Shown piece by piece: positions 9,567 through 19,686 of a stretch of DNA of 64,000 nucleotides. The position numbers and the translations under genes were made by a program. Source of the DNA: Mesostigma viride (lineage: Eukaryota; Streptophyta; Mesostigmatophyceae; Mesostigmatales; Mesostigmataceae); the NCBI GenBank assembly GCA_009746045.1, contig RPFO01000027.1, positions 2,588,733-2,652,732 of the forward strand. The letters are read 5' to 3'. Under the pieces are notes generated by a model that worked only from the letters and a program-made list of their open reading frames with translations, had not been told where the DNA came from and searched no databases. Each line of letters begins with the position of its first letter. The stretch's first letter is position 1.

Positions 9567-10208
9567 TCACTGCTCCTTGTTGTCTTCTTGCTGACTGCCC
9601 TTTGAAGGCTGGCCTGCCTGGGACTTGTTGTTGTTCTTGTTGTTGTTTTTCTTGTTGCTGCCCTGGCCCTGGGTCTTCTTGAAGCTGGGACACTCCTTCT
9701 TGATGTGCCCCCACCCCTTGCACAGGTAGCACTGGATCTTTGACTTGCCCTGGCCTCCTCCCCCGTTGTCAGGCGCGTTACCCTGCCTGGGCTTACCACC
9801 CACCCTCCTGAACACCGACTTGGCATGTGATTGCCCGTCAGGGTCGGGTGAATGGTTGGCCTTCCGCTTGTTGTGGTTGCCCCCACGTCCTCCTTGGCTT
9901 CTGTCAGCCTCAGACGTCTTGGAGCCCCCCTGGGCACGCCCACCTGCGTGGGTAGCCTTCACAGCTGGCATTCCACCCTCAAACAGCTCCTCTGCCTCGA
10001 GTGCTTGTTTGATTATGACCTTGTAGGCCTTGAGGGTAGAGTGTGGGGCACACATGACCTTTAAAGAGCCACGTGTTGCCTTGTCCAGCCCAGAAACCTT
10101 GAGCCAGTTTGTCAGGGCTATGCTGTCAGCGACATTGAAGCCGTGAGCCCTGCCCTCCTCAACCATCTTACAATAGTTAAGGAAGTTCTGGATCAGGTCT
10201 CCCTTCAC
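9567..10208 (-). CDS. gag: copia gag, C-terminal half with zinc knuckle
   Basis: Residues such as DLIQNFLNYCKMVEEGRAHGF and LKAYKVIIKQALEAEEL look like a copia gag helical region. It is followed by a basic, Asn/Lys-rich segment with one CCHC knuckle (CYLCKGWGHIKKEC). The frame opens with GTG at 10208, 3 bases inside the upstream gag frame, and an upstream TAA near 10230 shows that the frame change must occur between about 10205 and 10230, in a G-rich run. The stop is TGA at 9567-9569. The downstream pol is in the same frame with no further stop, so gag and pol are separated by this TGA only. Confidence 0.85.
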   Translation of the reverse strand: MKGDLIQNFLNYCKMVEEGRAHGFNVADSIALTNWLKVSGLDKATRGSLKVMCAPHSTLKAYKVIIKQALEAEELFEGGMPAVKATHAGGRAQGGSKTSEADRSQGGRGGNHNKRKANHSPDPDGQSHAKSVFRRVGGKPRQGNAPDNGGGGQGKSKIQCYLCKGWGHIKKECPSFKKTQGQGSNKKNNNKNNNKSQAGQPSKGSQQEDNKEQ

Positions 10209-10675
10209 CTCCCACCCTGGTATTTATCCTGCCAATGGATCCCCACTTTCTTCCTCTGATCCTCTAGCAGCTCCCTCAGCTCTGCCACGTAGACTGCCCA
10301 GGCCTTGTTGGCCTTCTTGCACTCTCTAGTGAGGTCTTTAATCTGATCTGTGCACTTGCCAAAAGTCTGGCTGCCTATCCAGATCTGATAATAGTTTGTA
10401 CCACCGTACAAACTTGGAAACCCCTCTAGTCCTTCCACAAACTCCTCTGCCTGCTTTGGCTTTGAGTCTGAAGTGACAGGTTGCAGCTGATTAACAATAA
10501 GCAGACCCTGGGTGGTGAGATCATATCCAGAAACAGCATGTGTAGTATTATTATTCAAAGGGATATTAGTGATTTCTCCGGTGACCCCCACGTCATCTAC
10601 GTGAGCGGTCCCGCTACCAGCACCCCCATTATTATTCCCACTGGCTAGGCCCTTGCTACGGCGTCCCTCAGCCAT
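10205..10675 (-). CDS. gag: copia gag, N-terminal half
   Basis: 156 residues start with MAEGRRSKGLASGNNNGG and continue with a region similar in feel to copia gag N-termini (GLEGFPSLYGGTNYYQIW, later KKANKAWAVYVAELRELLEDQ). It ends at a TGA overlapping the first codon of the second gag frame. I take the two as one gag broken by a single indel or joined by frameshifting; no second element copy is available to decide. Confidence 0.75.
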   Translation of the reverse strand: MAEGRRSKGLASGNNNGGAGSGTAHVDDVGVTGEITNIPLNNNTTHAVSGYDLTTQGLLIVNQLQPVTSDSKPKQAEEFVEGLEGFPSLYGGTNYYQIWIGSQTFGKCTDQIKDLTRECKKANKAWAVYVAELRELLEDQRKKVGIHWQDKYQGGR

Positions 10676-10797
10676 GGTAAACTACACTAGCTGTGTATGG
10701 CCCTGAGCTAAGCAGCTGGAAAACAAAAGACAGGTAGATATGTACAATCTGTCAAAAAGCCGCCTGCCCCGGTGCCGACCGCGCCACCATGCCGAAT

Positions 10798-11583
10798 TCA
10801 GTCGAGACCACGAAAATCGCAGTAGTCGTAGTCGTAAATTGGATCGTTGGCGACAGGCGCAGGCGCCTCCTGGCCTTGCCCAACCTCAATCGTCACCGGA
10901 GTTTCGATGACGATGGGGTCCAACCGACGTCCCGTCACCGGATCAATGCGGCGACGACGGCGGCGGGTGACGATGCGGAGCGGGTTGGTAAGAATCGTTA
11001 GAAAATCCCACCCGTCCGGCGCCCACTCTCGCAATGCAGACAAGAACGCGACAAGATTGAGCAGCAATTGCCGCTCACGCGTCCGGAAGCCTCGCGACAG
11101 CAACTGCAGAATCGCAAGGTCTTGAAACAGGTTGGTCGTAATCGTCGGAATGACGCCCGAACGAACCGACAGCCAGTTAGCGAGATTGCGCTGGTAACCT
11201 GTAAGCGATGAAACCGCGTTGTCGATCTCCTCAGAGACCTCGGCAACCGCGCTGGGCGCTTGCAACCCCGCCCGGGTATGGACCTCGAAGTCCGCGAGCA
11301 AAGCTCGAATGGAATCAAGGTAATCGCGAAACCCCGAAACAATCGAAGGTTGCGGAGGCGGGGGCGGCAGTCGTAGGTTTTGCAGCAGTGCCTGCTGCTG
11401 AGCGCGTAGCTCCGCACTGGACGCTACCGCCTGGTCAACAACACGCTGCCACGCCGGATTAAGAACCGGACGATCTTCACGAACAGGAGTCGTCGAAGGA
11501 CCAGCCGGAGATTCGGCGATGTCCGCTGGACTGCCCAAAATTTCAGAATCCCTCGGAATGCGGAACTCCATCGAGTCCGGCAT
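10798..11583 (-). CDS. leader ORF of copia element, unknown function
   Basis: The frame lies between the 5' LTR and gag. It can be read from inside the LTR, but ATG 11583 (MPDSMEFRIPRDSEILG), just inside the LTR boundary, is the more sensible start and gives 261 residues. The middle is mostly helical in character (DYLDSIRALLADFEV, LANWLSVRSGVIPTITTNLF, LLSRGFRTRERQLLLNLV). It ends in a basic run (TRRRRRR) and a Tyr/Asp-rich tail. Copia elements do not normally have a gene here. I do not recognise it; an extra structural protein or a captured gene is possible. Confidence 0.6.
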   Translation of the reverse strand: MPDSMEFRIPRDSEILGSPADIAESPAGPSTTPVREDRPVLNPAWQRVVDQAVASSAELRAQQQALLQNLRLPPPPPQPSIVSGFRDYLDSIRALLADFEVHTRAGLQAPSAVAEVSEEIDNAVSSLTGYQRNLANWLSVRSGVIPTITTNLFQDLAILQLLSRGFRTRERQLLLNLVAFLSALREWAPDGWDFLTILTNPLRIVTRRRRRRIDPVTGRRLDPIVIETPVTIEVGQGQEAPAPVANDPIYDYDYCDFRGLD

Positions 11584-11610
11584 TTTTCTTGGTACGAAGA
11601 TTGTAATACG

Positions 11611-12226
11611 AGTTGAATGAGAGTTTACCACCGAGGGAATCCATGGCTCTTGCAGGAAAGTTGCCTTTATTATAATGAGCAAACACAGACGTAAGTCACG
11701 TCAAGTCCGAGACTGCACGTAGCACAGACGACAGGGTCGTTATGCCAAGAGAGCGTGCACGCAAGAGCTAGCGTCCTAGAGCTAACAAGTCACTCATATA
11801 GCTTGCTAGGGACGCGTCCAAGTATTCAGCTGCACTGTCACAGCTGAACTGTCAATCAATTGATTACACAGACTCTGGCACGCCTTTGGCGCGCAGATCT
11901 ATCAATTGTCCATACGGCTAGTCCTGTGGACCTATCCGTACACTAGTCAGCATCAATTGTCTCATAGGTCCTGGCGCGCTACAGTGCGCCTACCTATCAA
12001 TTGACCATCAAGTCCTGTACAAGTCCTGTCAACGTCCTGCGGACTATCAAAGTGACACTTGTACATCCTGTGTCCGTACGCGCCCACAGTGGCGCGCCGG
12101 GTACTGTCGGCACAGCCTAGGAAACGTCATAACTTTTACGTTCCTTAACCAAATGAGGCGTTCAAGGTGCCGTTGGAAAGAGCGTAACAATCTCTATCCA
12201 TCTAACGTAAATCCTTTACGTTAACT
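11611..12226 (-). repeat. LTR of copia element (5' LTR in the coding direction)
   Basis: 616 bp, same ends and apparently the same sequence as 4374-4989. The bases just inside on the coding strand read CGTATTACAATCTTCG. That lacks the TGG of a tRNA 3'-end primer site, so priming may use an internal tRNA fragment, as known for some copia elements. I could not match it to a tRNA. Confidence 0.93.
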
Positions 12227-15200
12227 CCTTGGTTCCCAGGCAGTCGAAGAACTCCTGCCAGAACCGGGCGGTGAAGAGCGTGTCCCGGTCCGAGATGAAC
12301 TGGCGGCTGAGCCCGTGGAACCGGAAGACGTGGTTGAGGTACAGTTTGGCACACCCCTCGGCCGTGAGGTCAGCCGGACAGGGGGCCAGGTGACACATGC
12401 GCGTGAGTCGGTCCACGAACACCAAGATCTTGCTGTTGCCGTTCTTGGTCTTCTTAAAGGGGCCGACGAAATCCATCTGGATCGAGTCCCAGGGACCCAG
12501 GGGATCAGGTAGCGTCTTTGGGACAGCCTGAGTACCCGTGTTCTGGGACTTGGCTATCTGGCACGACGGGCATTCGCGTATATAGGCCGCAATGTAGTCC
12601 TTCATGCCAGGCCAGTAGAAGTGACGACGTGCCCTTGGTAGCAGTCGCCCAATGCCCTGGTGACCGCCGACTAGGGAGTCGTGGAGCTCGTGGAGCAAGG
12701 CTGCTCGACAGAGCTCGGGTATGTAGAGGCGCCACGTGTCCGGGCGCACCATGACGTATAGGCGACCCTCTTGGAACTTGCACGGGAGCCTACCCATCAT
12801 CTTGGGGTGTGACTTGATCACCTCCAAGGCGGCCGGCTCGGTAACCGTGAAGCGGCTGATCAGCATCTCCAGGGGGGAAGTGACCGTATACGCATCGGCC
12901 TCGTCCTCCTCCTCCGGTTGGTCCAGCGCCGAGTGTAGGTACTCAGACACGACCACCGGGGATCCAAGAGGTTCCAGATGAAAAATAGCCTGAGCCACAG
13001 CGCCAAGGGGAACCCGTGTGTGGGACCCCTCCCCTTCCCCGGGGGACCGCGCGTCCACGCGCTGGTCGTCGTCGCCATCGGGGGGCGACAAGGCATCCGG
13101 AGTGGTATGACTCATGTGAAACAGGTGGCGCGCCCGCGGCGACCGTGGGAGGTCATCGTAGAGCGGGGCGCCAGGCGCCTCCTCACAGGTGGTATGGAGC
13201 ACCCCCATGTCCTCATAGAACCAGTAGTCAGCACGACGGGAGAGGGCGTCGGGCACCACGTTGTCCGCACCCTTCACATACTGGATCTTAAAAGGGGCAA
13301 ACTGGGAAAGGTACTCCATCCACCTGGCCTGACGGGGCGTCAGATTTGGCTGCGTCAAGAGGTGGGTCAGGGGCCTATGGTCGGTGTGAATAATCAAACG
13401 GGCGGGGTCGAGGTCCCCTGTCTCGCTGACTGCAACATCAAACTGCGCGCCCAACAGGTGGTGGCGCCATGTGTGGCAACAGTAGACCACAGCCAACAGC
13501 TCTTGCTGGTGGACCGGATAGTTCCGCTCGGCGGGGATCATTGTGCGGGAGATGTACTCAACCGGTTGCAAGCCCTTGCCTTGGTCCTGCAAGAGGACCC
13601 CGCCGATAGCCACCTTGCTCGCATCCGTCGCAACCACAAAAGGAAGGGACGGGTCTGGGAGCACGAGCACGGGTGCCGCGGTCAAACTGGCCTTGAGGGC
13701 CTCAAAGGCCTGCTGGCACTGTGCCGACCAGACGAAGGATACGCCCTTCTTGAGGAGAGCGTTGATGGGCGACGCGATCGTGGCAAACCGGGGGATGAAG
13801 CGTCGATAGTATGACGCAATCCCCAGAAAGCTACGCACGCCCTTCACGTCTGTCGGAGCTGGCCACTGTTGGACAGAGGCGATCTTCTCCGGGTCCGTGG
13901 CCACGCCTGCCGCTGAAAGCGTGTGGCCCAGGAACGGGACGCTGCGCCCCGCACGGACCTTAGCCCTGCGGGCCGAGAGATGCTCGTCCTCCATAATGCG
14001 CAGGACCGTATCGACGTCCTCCAGGTGCTCCTCGAAGGTCTTGGAGTACACGAGGATGTCATCCAGATAGGCCAAAGCGCAAGTGCGTTTCCAGGACCAG
14101 GGCGGCTTGTCCCCCTTGCGAGGGTCGCGCAGGTCACTGGATACCTGTGGCAGGTGTGCAGTCCCCATGACGGGCCGCAAGATGTCGTTCATGAGCATCT
14201 GGAAGCTGGCTGGTGAGTTGCAAAGCCCCATCGCCGCCACACGGAACTGGTAGTGTCCGTATGGCGTATTGAAGGCCGTCTTGTGACAGTCCTCTTCAGC
14301 GATGCGGAGCTGCCAAAACCCATCGGCGCAGTCGATCACCGTGAAGCAGGTGGCGCCCTGCACTCGATTGAAGATGTCATCAATGCGCGGGAGCGGGTAC
14401 TTGGACTTGACAGTGATCGCGTTGAGCTTCCTGTAGTCGGTGACGAGCCGCCACTTGCCCCCAGGCTTGGGCACTAGGAGTACCCCAGCGGAGAAAGGGC
14501 TGTTACTGGGCTCAATCAGACCACGCTCAAGGAGGGCCATCAGGATCTTCTTGAGCTCCATCAGCTCGACTGGCCCCATCCGGTACATCGGGGACGTGGT
14601 GGGCCCGAAGCCTTCCTTGAGGCGGATATGGTGCAGCACAGAACGGGGCGGGGGAAACTGCGGTGTAGACTCGTCGAACAGCTTCTCCCGCTTGGCCAGG
14701 ATGGCGTTGTAGCGCGCGATCTCGTCGTCAGTGAAGTCGGTGCCGATCTCCAGCAGCTCCTCAAGCAGGGGCACAGAGTCAAGGCGGTACATGTAGTACT
14801 CCTTGCCCTTCTGCAGGTTGCGCGCGAGCGTCTTGCTGCTCATCAGCATCTGAGATGCATGGCGTCGTGGCTTCTCGGGCCCCGCGTCGTGCTGAACGTT
14901 GTGCACCTCGGTGCCGTGCGCCAGATACTCGTGCCGTGGGCACCAGAAGGAGCCATCAGGGAACCAAACCACCCGTCGCTTGACACTGATCGTCACGTCC
15001 TGGGCGTCCTGCCAATCAACGCCCAGGATGATGTCAGCGGCGCCCAGCGGCGCCACTGTGGCTGTTACCTCCACTGGTATGCCCTGGACAACCGCCTTGA
15101 GGTCCACGAGGCCAGGTGACGGGTGCTTGTTACCATCGGCATACCGGACGTTGATGGGCGTCGGGTGTGGTCGAATCGTGTAGCCAGCGCGTCGCACAAG

Positions 15201-15608
15201 GGCCTCATGGATAAAGGATGTGGTCGCCCCCGTATCCACCATAAACTTAACATCCAGGATCGTCTTCTCCTTCAGAAACGGGTCAAGTGTGGTGGTAGGG
15301 AGCGCCAGTCCACCACTGAAGATTAAAAGTGTTCTGGTGCTTGGTGAAGCATAGGGCGGCGAGGCCTCCGGGGCCTGTCCGCTAGACCTATCTACACTAT
15401 TGGCTGAAGCGGGGTCGACCGCGGTCGCCGACACGCCTGCATCTGAAGAGGGCAAGGAGACCGCTGGGGCCTGCCCGCCCGTCCTATCTACATTATTGAC
15501 TAACGCTACATCGGCCTCAGGGGTGGCCGCGCCCACATCCGGTGCAGGCGGCTGTTCTACCTGGTTGACTAAGTCTACTCCTACTTCTACCCCTGTGGGA
15601 AGGGGCAC
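12227..15608 (-). CDS. pol: gypsy element 1 pol, N-terminal part: protease, RT, RNase H, integrase start
   Basis: Domains in order: a Pro/Ala-rich linker; retropepsin (FMVDTGATTSF near residue 123, later ADIILGVDW); reverse transcriptase (SPFSAGVLLVPKPGGKWRLV, FTVIDCADGFWQLRI, AYLDDILVYS near residue 513); RNase H (VVATDASKVAIGGVLL, then HQQELLAVVYCCHTW and HTDHRPLTHLL); integrase zinc finger (HELHDSLVGGH, later CPSCQ); and the first two DDE residues (QMDFVGPF and SDRDTLF). The frame is interrupted at FFDCLGTK by the copia element and resumes at 4373. It starts at a GTG overlapping the gag TAG and is in the -1 frame relative to gag, so it is probably made by -1 frameshifting. Confidence 0.95.
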
Positions 15609-17818
15609 TACGCGCGAGGATCGCGGGGCCGGGAGGCCGCCTCGTCCGACCTTCCGGTCCCCCCTTCCCCCTCATCCGAGTCGTCGTCGTCGCCGGGGTT
15701 GAGCGCCTCATACTCGTCACCTCCAGCCTCGGACGCCTGTTGCTGCGCCAGGATCTCATTGAGCTCGCGCACTGTCCGAGAGAACGATGCTGGGAAGCGG
15801 GGTGTCTGGAACTGGTTGGGCTGCGTGCGCGCGTCGCGCAGCTTGGCAGCCCGCGCGCCTGCGTTGCGCGGGCGAGCATCCCGCGCTGCCGGCGCTGGGC
15901 GCCTCTCAAAGGCGGGACCAGAAAACTTGGGGGCCTCCTTGGTGGCCTCCGTCGCCGTGCTGGTGCGCGCCTTGAGGCGCGGGCAATCCTTCTTGAGGTG
16001 CCCGACCTCGTGACACATGAAACAGCGGGCTTTGGACGCATCGATGGCGTGCAGTTGGGCAGCCGGCTGCTCGTCGTCATTGGACTCCTCCCCCTCCGAC
16101 GGGTCGGGTTCCACCTCAGTGAAGTGGACACGGCGTGTCATCGTGGATGAGGCGAACCGGCGGGTGCTGGTGTAGCGCGGCTGCTTGACGACGTCGGCCA
16201 CCTGTAGAAGGTACTGCTGGACAGCGTGGATGTCAAGCTTGTCCCAGGGAACCTCGGCATAGTGCTTCTTAACCTCAGCGAGGAGGTCGGGATGGATGGC
16301 CTCCAAAAACCGAATCTTGTACTCGGTCCACGTCAGGTCCCCGGTCAACCGCGCCGCAAAGGAATCAAAAGTGGTGAGGAACTCCGCCAAGTCAGTGTTG
16401 CCCTGACGTAGGCGGCCGAACTCAAACCGCTCGGTCAGTCGATAGCCGGGAGGGATGAGCTTGCGCCGGATGCGCTCGTGCAGTTCCTCGACCGTCTGCG
16501 GGTATGACTGGGCCGCCACACTCTCAACGTTAAGCATCCCGACCACTGATGGGTCCATACACTTCACCACCACGTAGGGGATCAGAACCTTGGTGGCCAG
16601 CTGCCACTCATGGTGTTCACACCATACAGTGTACAACTGTTGCCACATACGAGCCCACTCGTCAATCTCACGGGGAGTCATGCCCGCATGGAGCTTGGGC
16701 ACCGCCTTAAAATCTGGCATAGGCGGCGCCTTGACAGGGTCAGGTCGCAGGGGGCCACCCTTGCTGCAGTACGCGGGGCTAGAAAAGGTGAGGGGATGGT
16801 GACACCGCGTCCGCATCTCCTGGTGCGAACCCCTTCCTGCAGTTTGGTCATGCCCACGTTGGGACACGAAGGTGTCCTCCGCACGCTCGGGATCGAAGTC
16901 GCCGGATACTCGGCGGGGCGCGTAGTCAGCGGACATCCGTTGTGACGCAAAGGGGGCCGACTCACGCCGAACGCGAACGGACGTGGGATGCTCATAACCG
17001 GGGTCATCCAGGGGCAGCCGGCTGAAGTTAGCGTTGGTGGGCGCGCTCCTTGCTGGGAGGGAGGTGGATACGTAAGGAAAGGGGCCCGGGGGAGCATAGT
17101 CCTCCTCCTCGGGATCGTACTGCACGTGGGCCGACCCTGACGTCTGCGGTGGGGGTCTGGACCAGCTCTCGTGCGCTCCAAAGGAGACCCGACGGGGATC
17201 CCTTCCAGGGCCCGGCCCCGGCCCGCCGCGGCCACGCCCTGCCCAAGGGTGAGTCAGGCTCGGGCGGCCACGCGCGTATGCCCCCAATTGAGAGGGCTGC
17301 ACGAACTCAGGCGGCGGAGCGAACGGCGAGCTAGCTACCGGGCTAAAAGCGACCTCTATATCTTCATCTTCCTCCGGCACAACTTCCACGGATGGTGGTC
17401 GCTGCGTGGGAGGTACCCTGTTCCATTCGCCCAGATGCTCAGTCGGTCGTGGCCGCGATTGCTGCTGGGGCTGTCGCTGTTGCTCCGACTGCTGCTGCTG
17501 CTGCTGCGACTGCTGCTGTCGCTGCGGCGACTGCTGAGACTGATGCTGTCGCTGCGGCGACTGCTGAGGCTGATGCTGTCGCTGCGGCGACTGCTGTTGC
17601 TGACCAAACCCTAGGGCAGCTTGTTCTAGCTGCGTCTCAAGAGTCGTCTGCCGTTGTGCGGTAACCCTAGCGGCTGCCTCGGATCTCCGGGACCCACTGG
17701 AACTCCGACTAGCCGTGCTAGCTATTTCCTGTTCTTCCCTGCTATTGTCCTCCGGGGACTGTGTCTCTCTACGGCCCTCCGGGGGCTGTGCTTTACCACC
17801 ACCTCGCTTCTTAGGCAT
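15608..17818 (-). CDS. gag: gypsy element 1 gag
   Basis: 736 residues. The first third is low-complexity, with a Gln/Ser/Pro tract (repeated SPQRQHQ), then Pro-rich segments. A retrotransposon gag domain spans about residues 370-560 (REIDEWARMWQQLYTVWCEHHEW, LTERFEFGRLRQGNTDLAEFL, RFLEAIHPDLLAEVKKHY). A single CCHC zinc knuckle (CFMCHEVGHLKKDC) lies near residue 596, followed by a basic region. It forms the virus-like particle and binds the RNA. The gag domain is clearly related to that at 31621-33081. The stop TAG (15608-15610) overlaps the start of the pol frame. Confidence 0.92.
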   Translation of the reverse strand: MPKKRGGGKAQPPEGRRETQSPEDNSREEQEIASTASRSSSGSRRSEAAARVTAQRQTTLETQLEQAALGFGQQQQSPQRQHQPQQSPQRQHQSQQSPQRQQQSQQQQQQSEQQRQPQQQSRPRPTEHLGEWNRVPPTQRPPSVEVVPEEDEDIEVAFSPVASSPFAPPPEFVQPSQLGAYARGRPSLTHPWAGRGRGGPGPGPGRDPRRVSFGAHESWSRPPPQTSGSAHVQYDPEEEDYAPPGPFPYVSTSLPARSAPTNANFSRLPLDDPGYEHPTSVRVRRESAPFASQRMSADYAPRRVSGDFDPERAEDTFVSQRGHDQTAGRGSHQEMRTRCHHPLTFSSPAYCSKGGPLRPDPVKAPPMPDFKAVPKLHAGMTPREIDEWARMWQQLYTVWCEHHEWQLATKVLIPYVVVKCMDPSVVGMLNVESVAAQSYPQTVEELHERIRRKLIPPGYRLTERFEFGRLRQGNTDLAEFLTTFDSFAARLTGDLTWTEYKIRFLEAIHPDLLAEVKKHYAEVPWDKLDIHAVQQYLLQVADVVKQPRYTSTRRFASSTMTRRVHFTEVEPDPSEGEESNDDEQPAAQLHAIDASKARCFMCHEVGHLKKDCPRLKARTSTATEATKEAPKFSGPAFERRPAPAARDARPRNAGARAAKLRDARTQPNQFQTPRFPASFSRTVRELNEILAQQQASEAGGDEYEALNPGDDDDSDEGEGGTGRSDEAASRPRDPRA

Positions 17819-18002
17819 TTTGGGCCCGAGTACCGTACCAGCACCAGTACCTTACACAATACCTCCCCAACACAGGCAAGCAAGAGAGAGAAGAGGAAGC
17901 CACAACTACTTCTAATAGTAATTATATATTATCTGCTAACTATTGTAGCTAAGCTAGTAGTTAGTATCACTATATACTGGTATCTAGTAGTGATAGTGGG
18001 GC

Positions 18003-18356
18003 TTATGCCCTAGAGGATGGGCCCAGGTGAAGCTGCTCCAGTGCACGCAACACATCCTGTGCTGGGATCTGGGTGACACGCCTATGCTGGTGCAGCCCTT
18101 CTGGGAGGGGCATATTATCTCTAATAAACTGATCTGCCTCCGCTAATGTATTAAATCCCTGCCATCTAGCTAACGACGCTGGGTGTAAGACTTTATCCTT
18201 AATATGATTACTACACGCAGCCCAACTATAGAAAATTCCTGGTTGGCCTGTGGCCCCGTCGTGTGCTACTGCATAGTATAGGTATTGGGATCTACCTCCT
18301 TGATTAATACGTCTATATCCTCCTTCATTATTACGTCTGCTGCGAGAGGTTCCCAT
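18003..18356 (-). CDS. small pre-gag ORF: RNase H1 hybrid-binding / viroplasmin-like domain, gypsy 1
   Basis: 117 residues between the leader and gag on the same strand. The central part (YLYYAVAHDGATGQPGIFYS, WAACSNHIKD, ARWQGFNTLAEADQFI) has the pattern of the N-terminal hybrid-binding domain of RNase H1, also called the caulimovirus viroplasmin domain: YYAV, a Gly-x-[FY] strand, a W.xC helix, then a [WY]xGF turn. The tail (LPEGLHQHRRVTQIP) matches APEGLHRRGHPVTNP in the ORF at 33934-34362, in the same place of gypsy element 2. The domain binds RNA/DNA hybrids in RNase H1; a role in reverse transcription or particle assembly is inference. Confidence 0.72.
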   Translation of the reverse strand: MGTSRSRRNNEGGYRRINQGGRSQYLYYAVAHDGATGQPGIFYSWAACSNHIKDKVLHPASLARWQGFNTLAEADQFIRDNMPLPEGLHQHRRVTQIPAQDVLRALEQLHLGPSSRA

Positions 18357-18992
18357 GAACTACCGATTAGGTATAAAGCAATATCACATGGTATTACAGC
18401 AGGCAATGCAGGAAGGGGAAAGAAAGGAAGGAAAGCCCACCCAGGTTACCTCTACGTGCAGGTGACGTGCTCACAGCGAGAGAGAAACACAAGGCAGAAA
18501 CAGGACGTTCACAGACAGTACGAAAAACGTTGAGGTACAGCCACCGGCAACACAGTAAGGCAACGGCCAGCCGGTGACTACCCTCGAGCTGTAAGCAGCG
18601 TTGCCCTCCGGGGGTCCGCCCACAGCTCACGAAGGTCTGCCTCCGGGGCGACCCATTCACCAACAAGCACAAACATGAATAAAGAGCACGACAGAAAACA
18701 GAAACCCCGTTTCTACGCGCGTGGGTAAGACGGGAAGGGCAAGAAGGAAATCCTAGAATCTCTAACTTCTTACCTCGCTCATGGACGTCTAGCGTCCTTG
18801 AACACCCAACGATGGGCTAGGCGGTTTAGGATGGCGCCCCTGGCTGCGACGCTGGCGGCTATGACGACCCCGGGCTCGATCAGCACCCCTTTGCTGGGCT
18901 GGCTGAACCCGTTCAGCTCGATGCCTTGCCTAGGTTACGCACGGCTCCGGGCCGCCATTCTAAACTCCCCTAACCTAACCTCCGATAACCAG
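18357..18992 (-). other. gypsy 1 leader with primer-binding site candidate
   Basis: Non-coding stretch between the 5' LTR and the first ORF. One base inside the LTR the coding strand reads TGGTTATCGGAGGTTAGG (18974-18991), which begins TGG as expected for pairing with a tRNA 3' CCA end. The tRNA was not identified. Confidence 0.55.
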
Positions 18993-19681
18993 TGTAACGA
19001 ACCCATCCGGGTCGTGCGAAAGATCCTATGTTAGGGTGGTTAATATGGAAATCTGGGTCAACCGCTCACCACTCTCCGGGAGTGGTATTAACGGAGCAGT
19101 TGCGGCATTTACACTGCTACGGCTCACGGTGATTAATATTGCATTAATCTACACAACCCACATTCAGGATAGAGCCACCAAATGCAGTTGGAATTATGCC
19201 CCAGGTTCAGACAGGTGATAACACACACTTTATTCCGAACCAAGAGGACGAGACTCTCGTCCTCGGACCAATTTCACCTAGGTCTGCCACCAAGCTGGCA
19301 AGGGGCGCCGACATGGCGCCGACCTTCCAGCGAATTCCAAAGCATGCAGTCCACACAAGATCCTCGGGTCGACATCGACCCCCGCCAGCTGGCTACAGAA
19401 TCCACGCATGAGTACAATATCTCAACCAGCTGTAAAGTACGCAGCGCGGCGCGAATGCACCGGCCTACTAGCTCTAGAAGATCTCGAACATCAACCTAGG
19501 CCCAAAATAACCGGTCCGAATCACACAAACTATCATAGTTCCATACAAAAATCCTGACCAAGGGACAATTCCCAAATTAAGTCCCGAAATGAATCCCAAA
19601 GTCCTACGGACTATGACAACAAGCCAAAATACATAATTTATTCCATTGTTGCGCCCGTTCCAAAGGGTCGGGTTCGCAACA
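18993..19681 (-). repeat. LTR of gypsy element 1 (5' LTR in the coding direction)
   Basis: 689 bp, tgtaacgaac to ggttcgcaaca, matching 292-980 without a difference that I can see. It is followed by the target duplication cacat at 19682-19686. Confidence 0.95.
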
Positions 19682-19686
19682 CACAT

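Larger units (their letters stand above)
4374..12226 (-). mobile_element. Ty1/copia-type LTR retrotransposon nested in gypsy 1 integrase
   Basis: The element has 616-bp LTRs at both ends and the target duplication ccttg (4369-4373 and 12227-12231), which is integrase coding sequence of the host element. Its genes lie on the minus strand: a leader ORF (10798-11583), gag in two frames (10675-10205 and 10208-9567), a pol frame joined to gag through one in-frame TGA (9566-6597), and RNase H in a shifted frame (6684-5941). The copia assignment rests on integrase preceding reverse transcriptase and on the RT and RNase H motifs. The LTR termini are unusual: AGTT at the start and AACT at the end, not TG and CA. 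Confidence 0.92.
292..19681 (-). mobile_element. Ty3/gypsy chromodomain LTR retrotransposon 1, complete, carrying a nested copia insertion
   Basis: The element is bounded by two 689-bp LTRs starting TG and ending CA, with the target duplication cacat on both sides. The minus strand codes, so the 5' LTR is the right one. Order on the minus strand: leader, hybrid-binding ORF (18003-18356), gag (15608-17818), pol (15608 to 12227, then 4373 to 3509), post-pol ORF (1261-3429), polypurine tract, 3' LTR. The frames show no stop or frameshift apart from the copia insertion and the gag/pol frame change, so the element was probably intact when copia arrived. About 11.5 kb remain without the copia element. 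Confidence 0.95.

Noticed and set aside
12978-13814. 278-codon plus-strand ORF within the gypsy 1 pol gene
   Set aside because: It is antisense to a well-supported RT/RNase H region; GC-rich codons leave the opposite frame open by chance.
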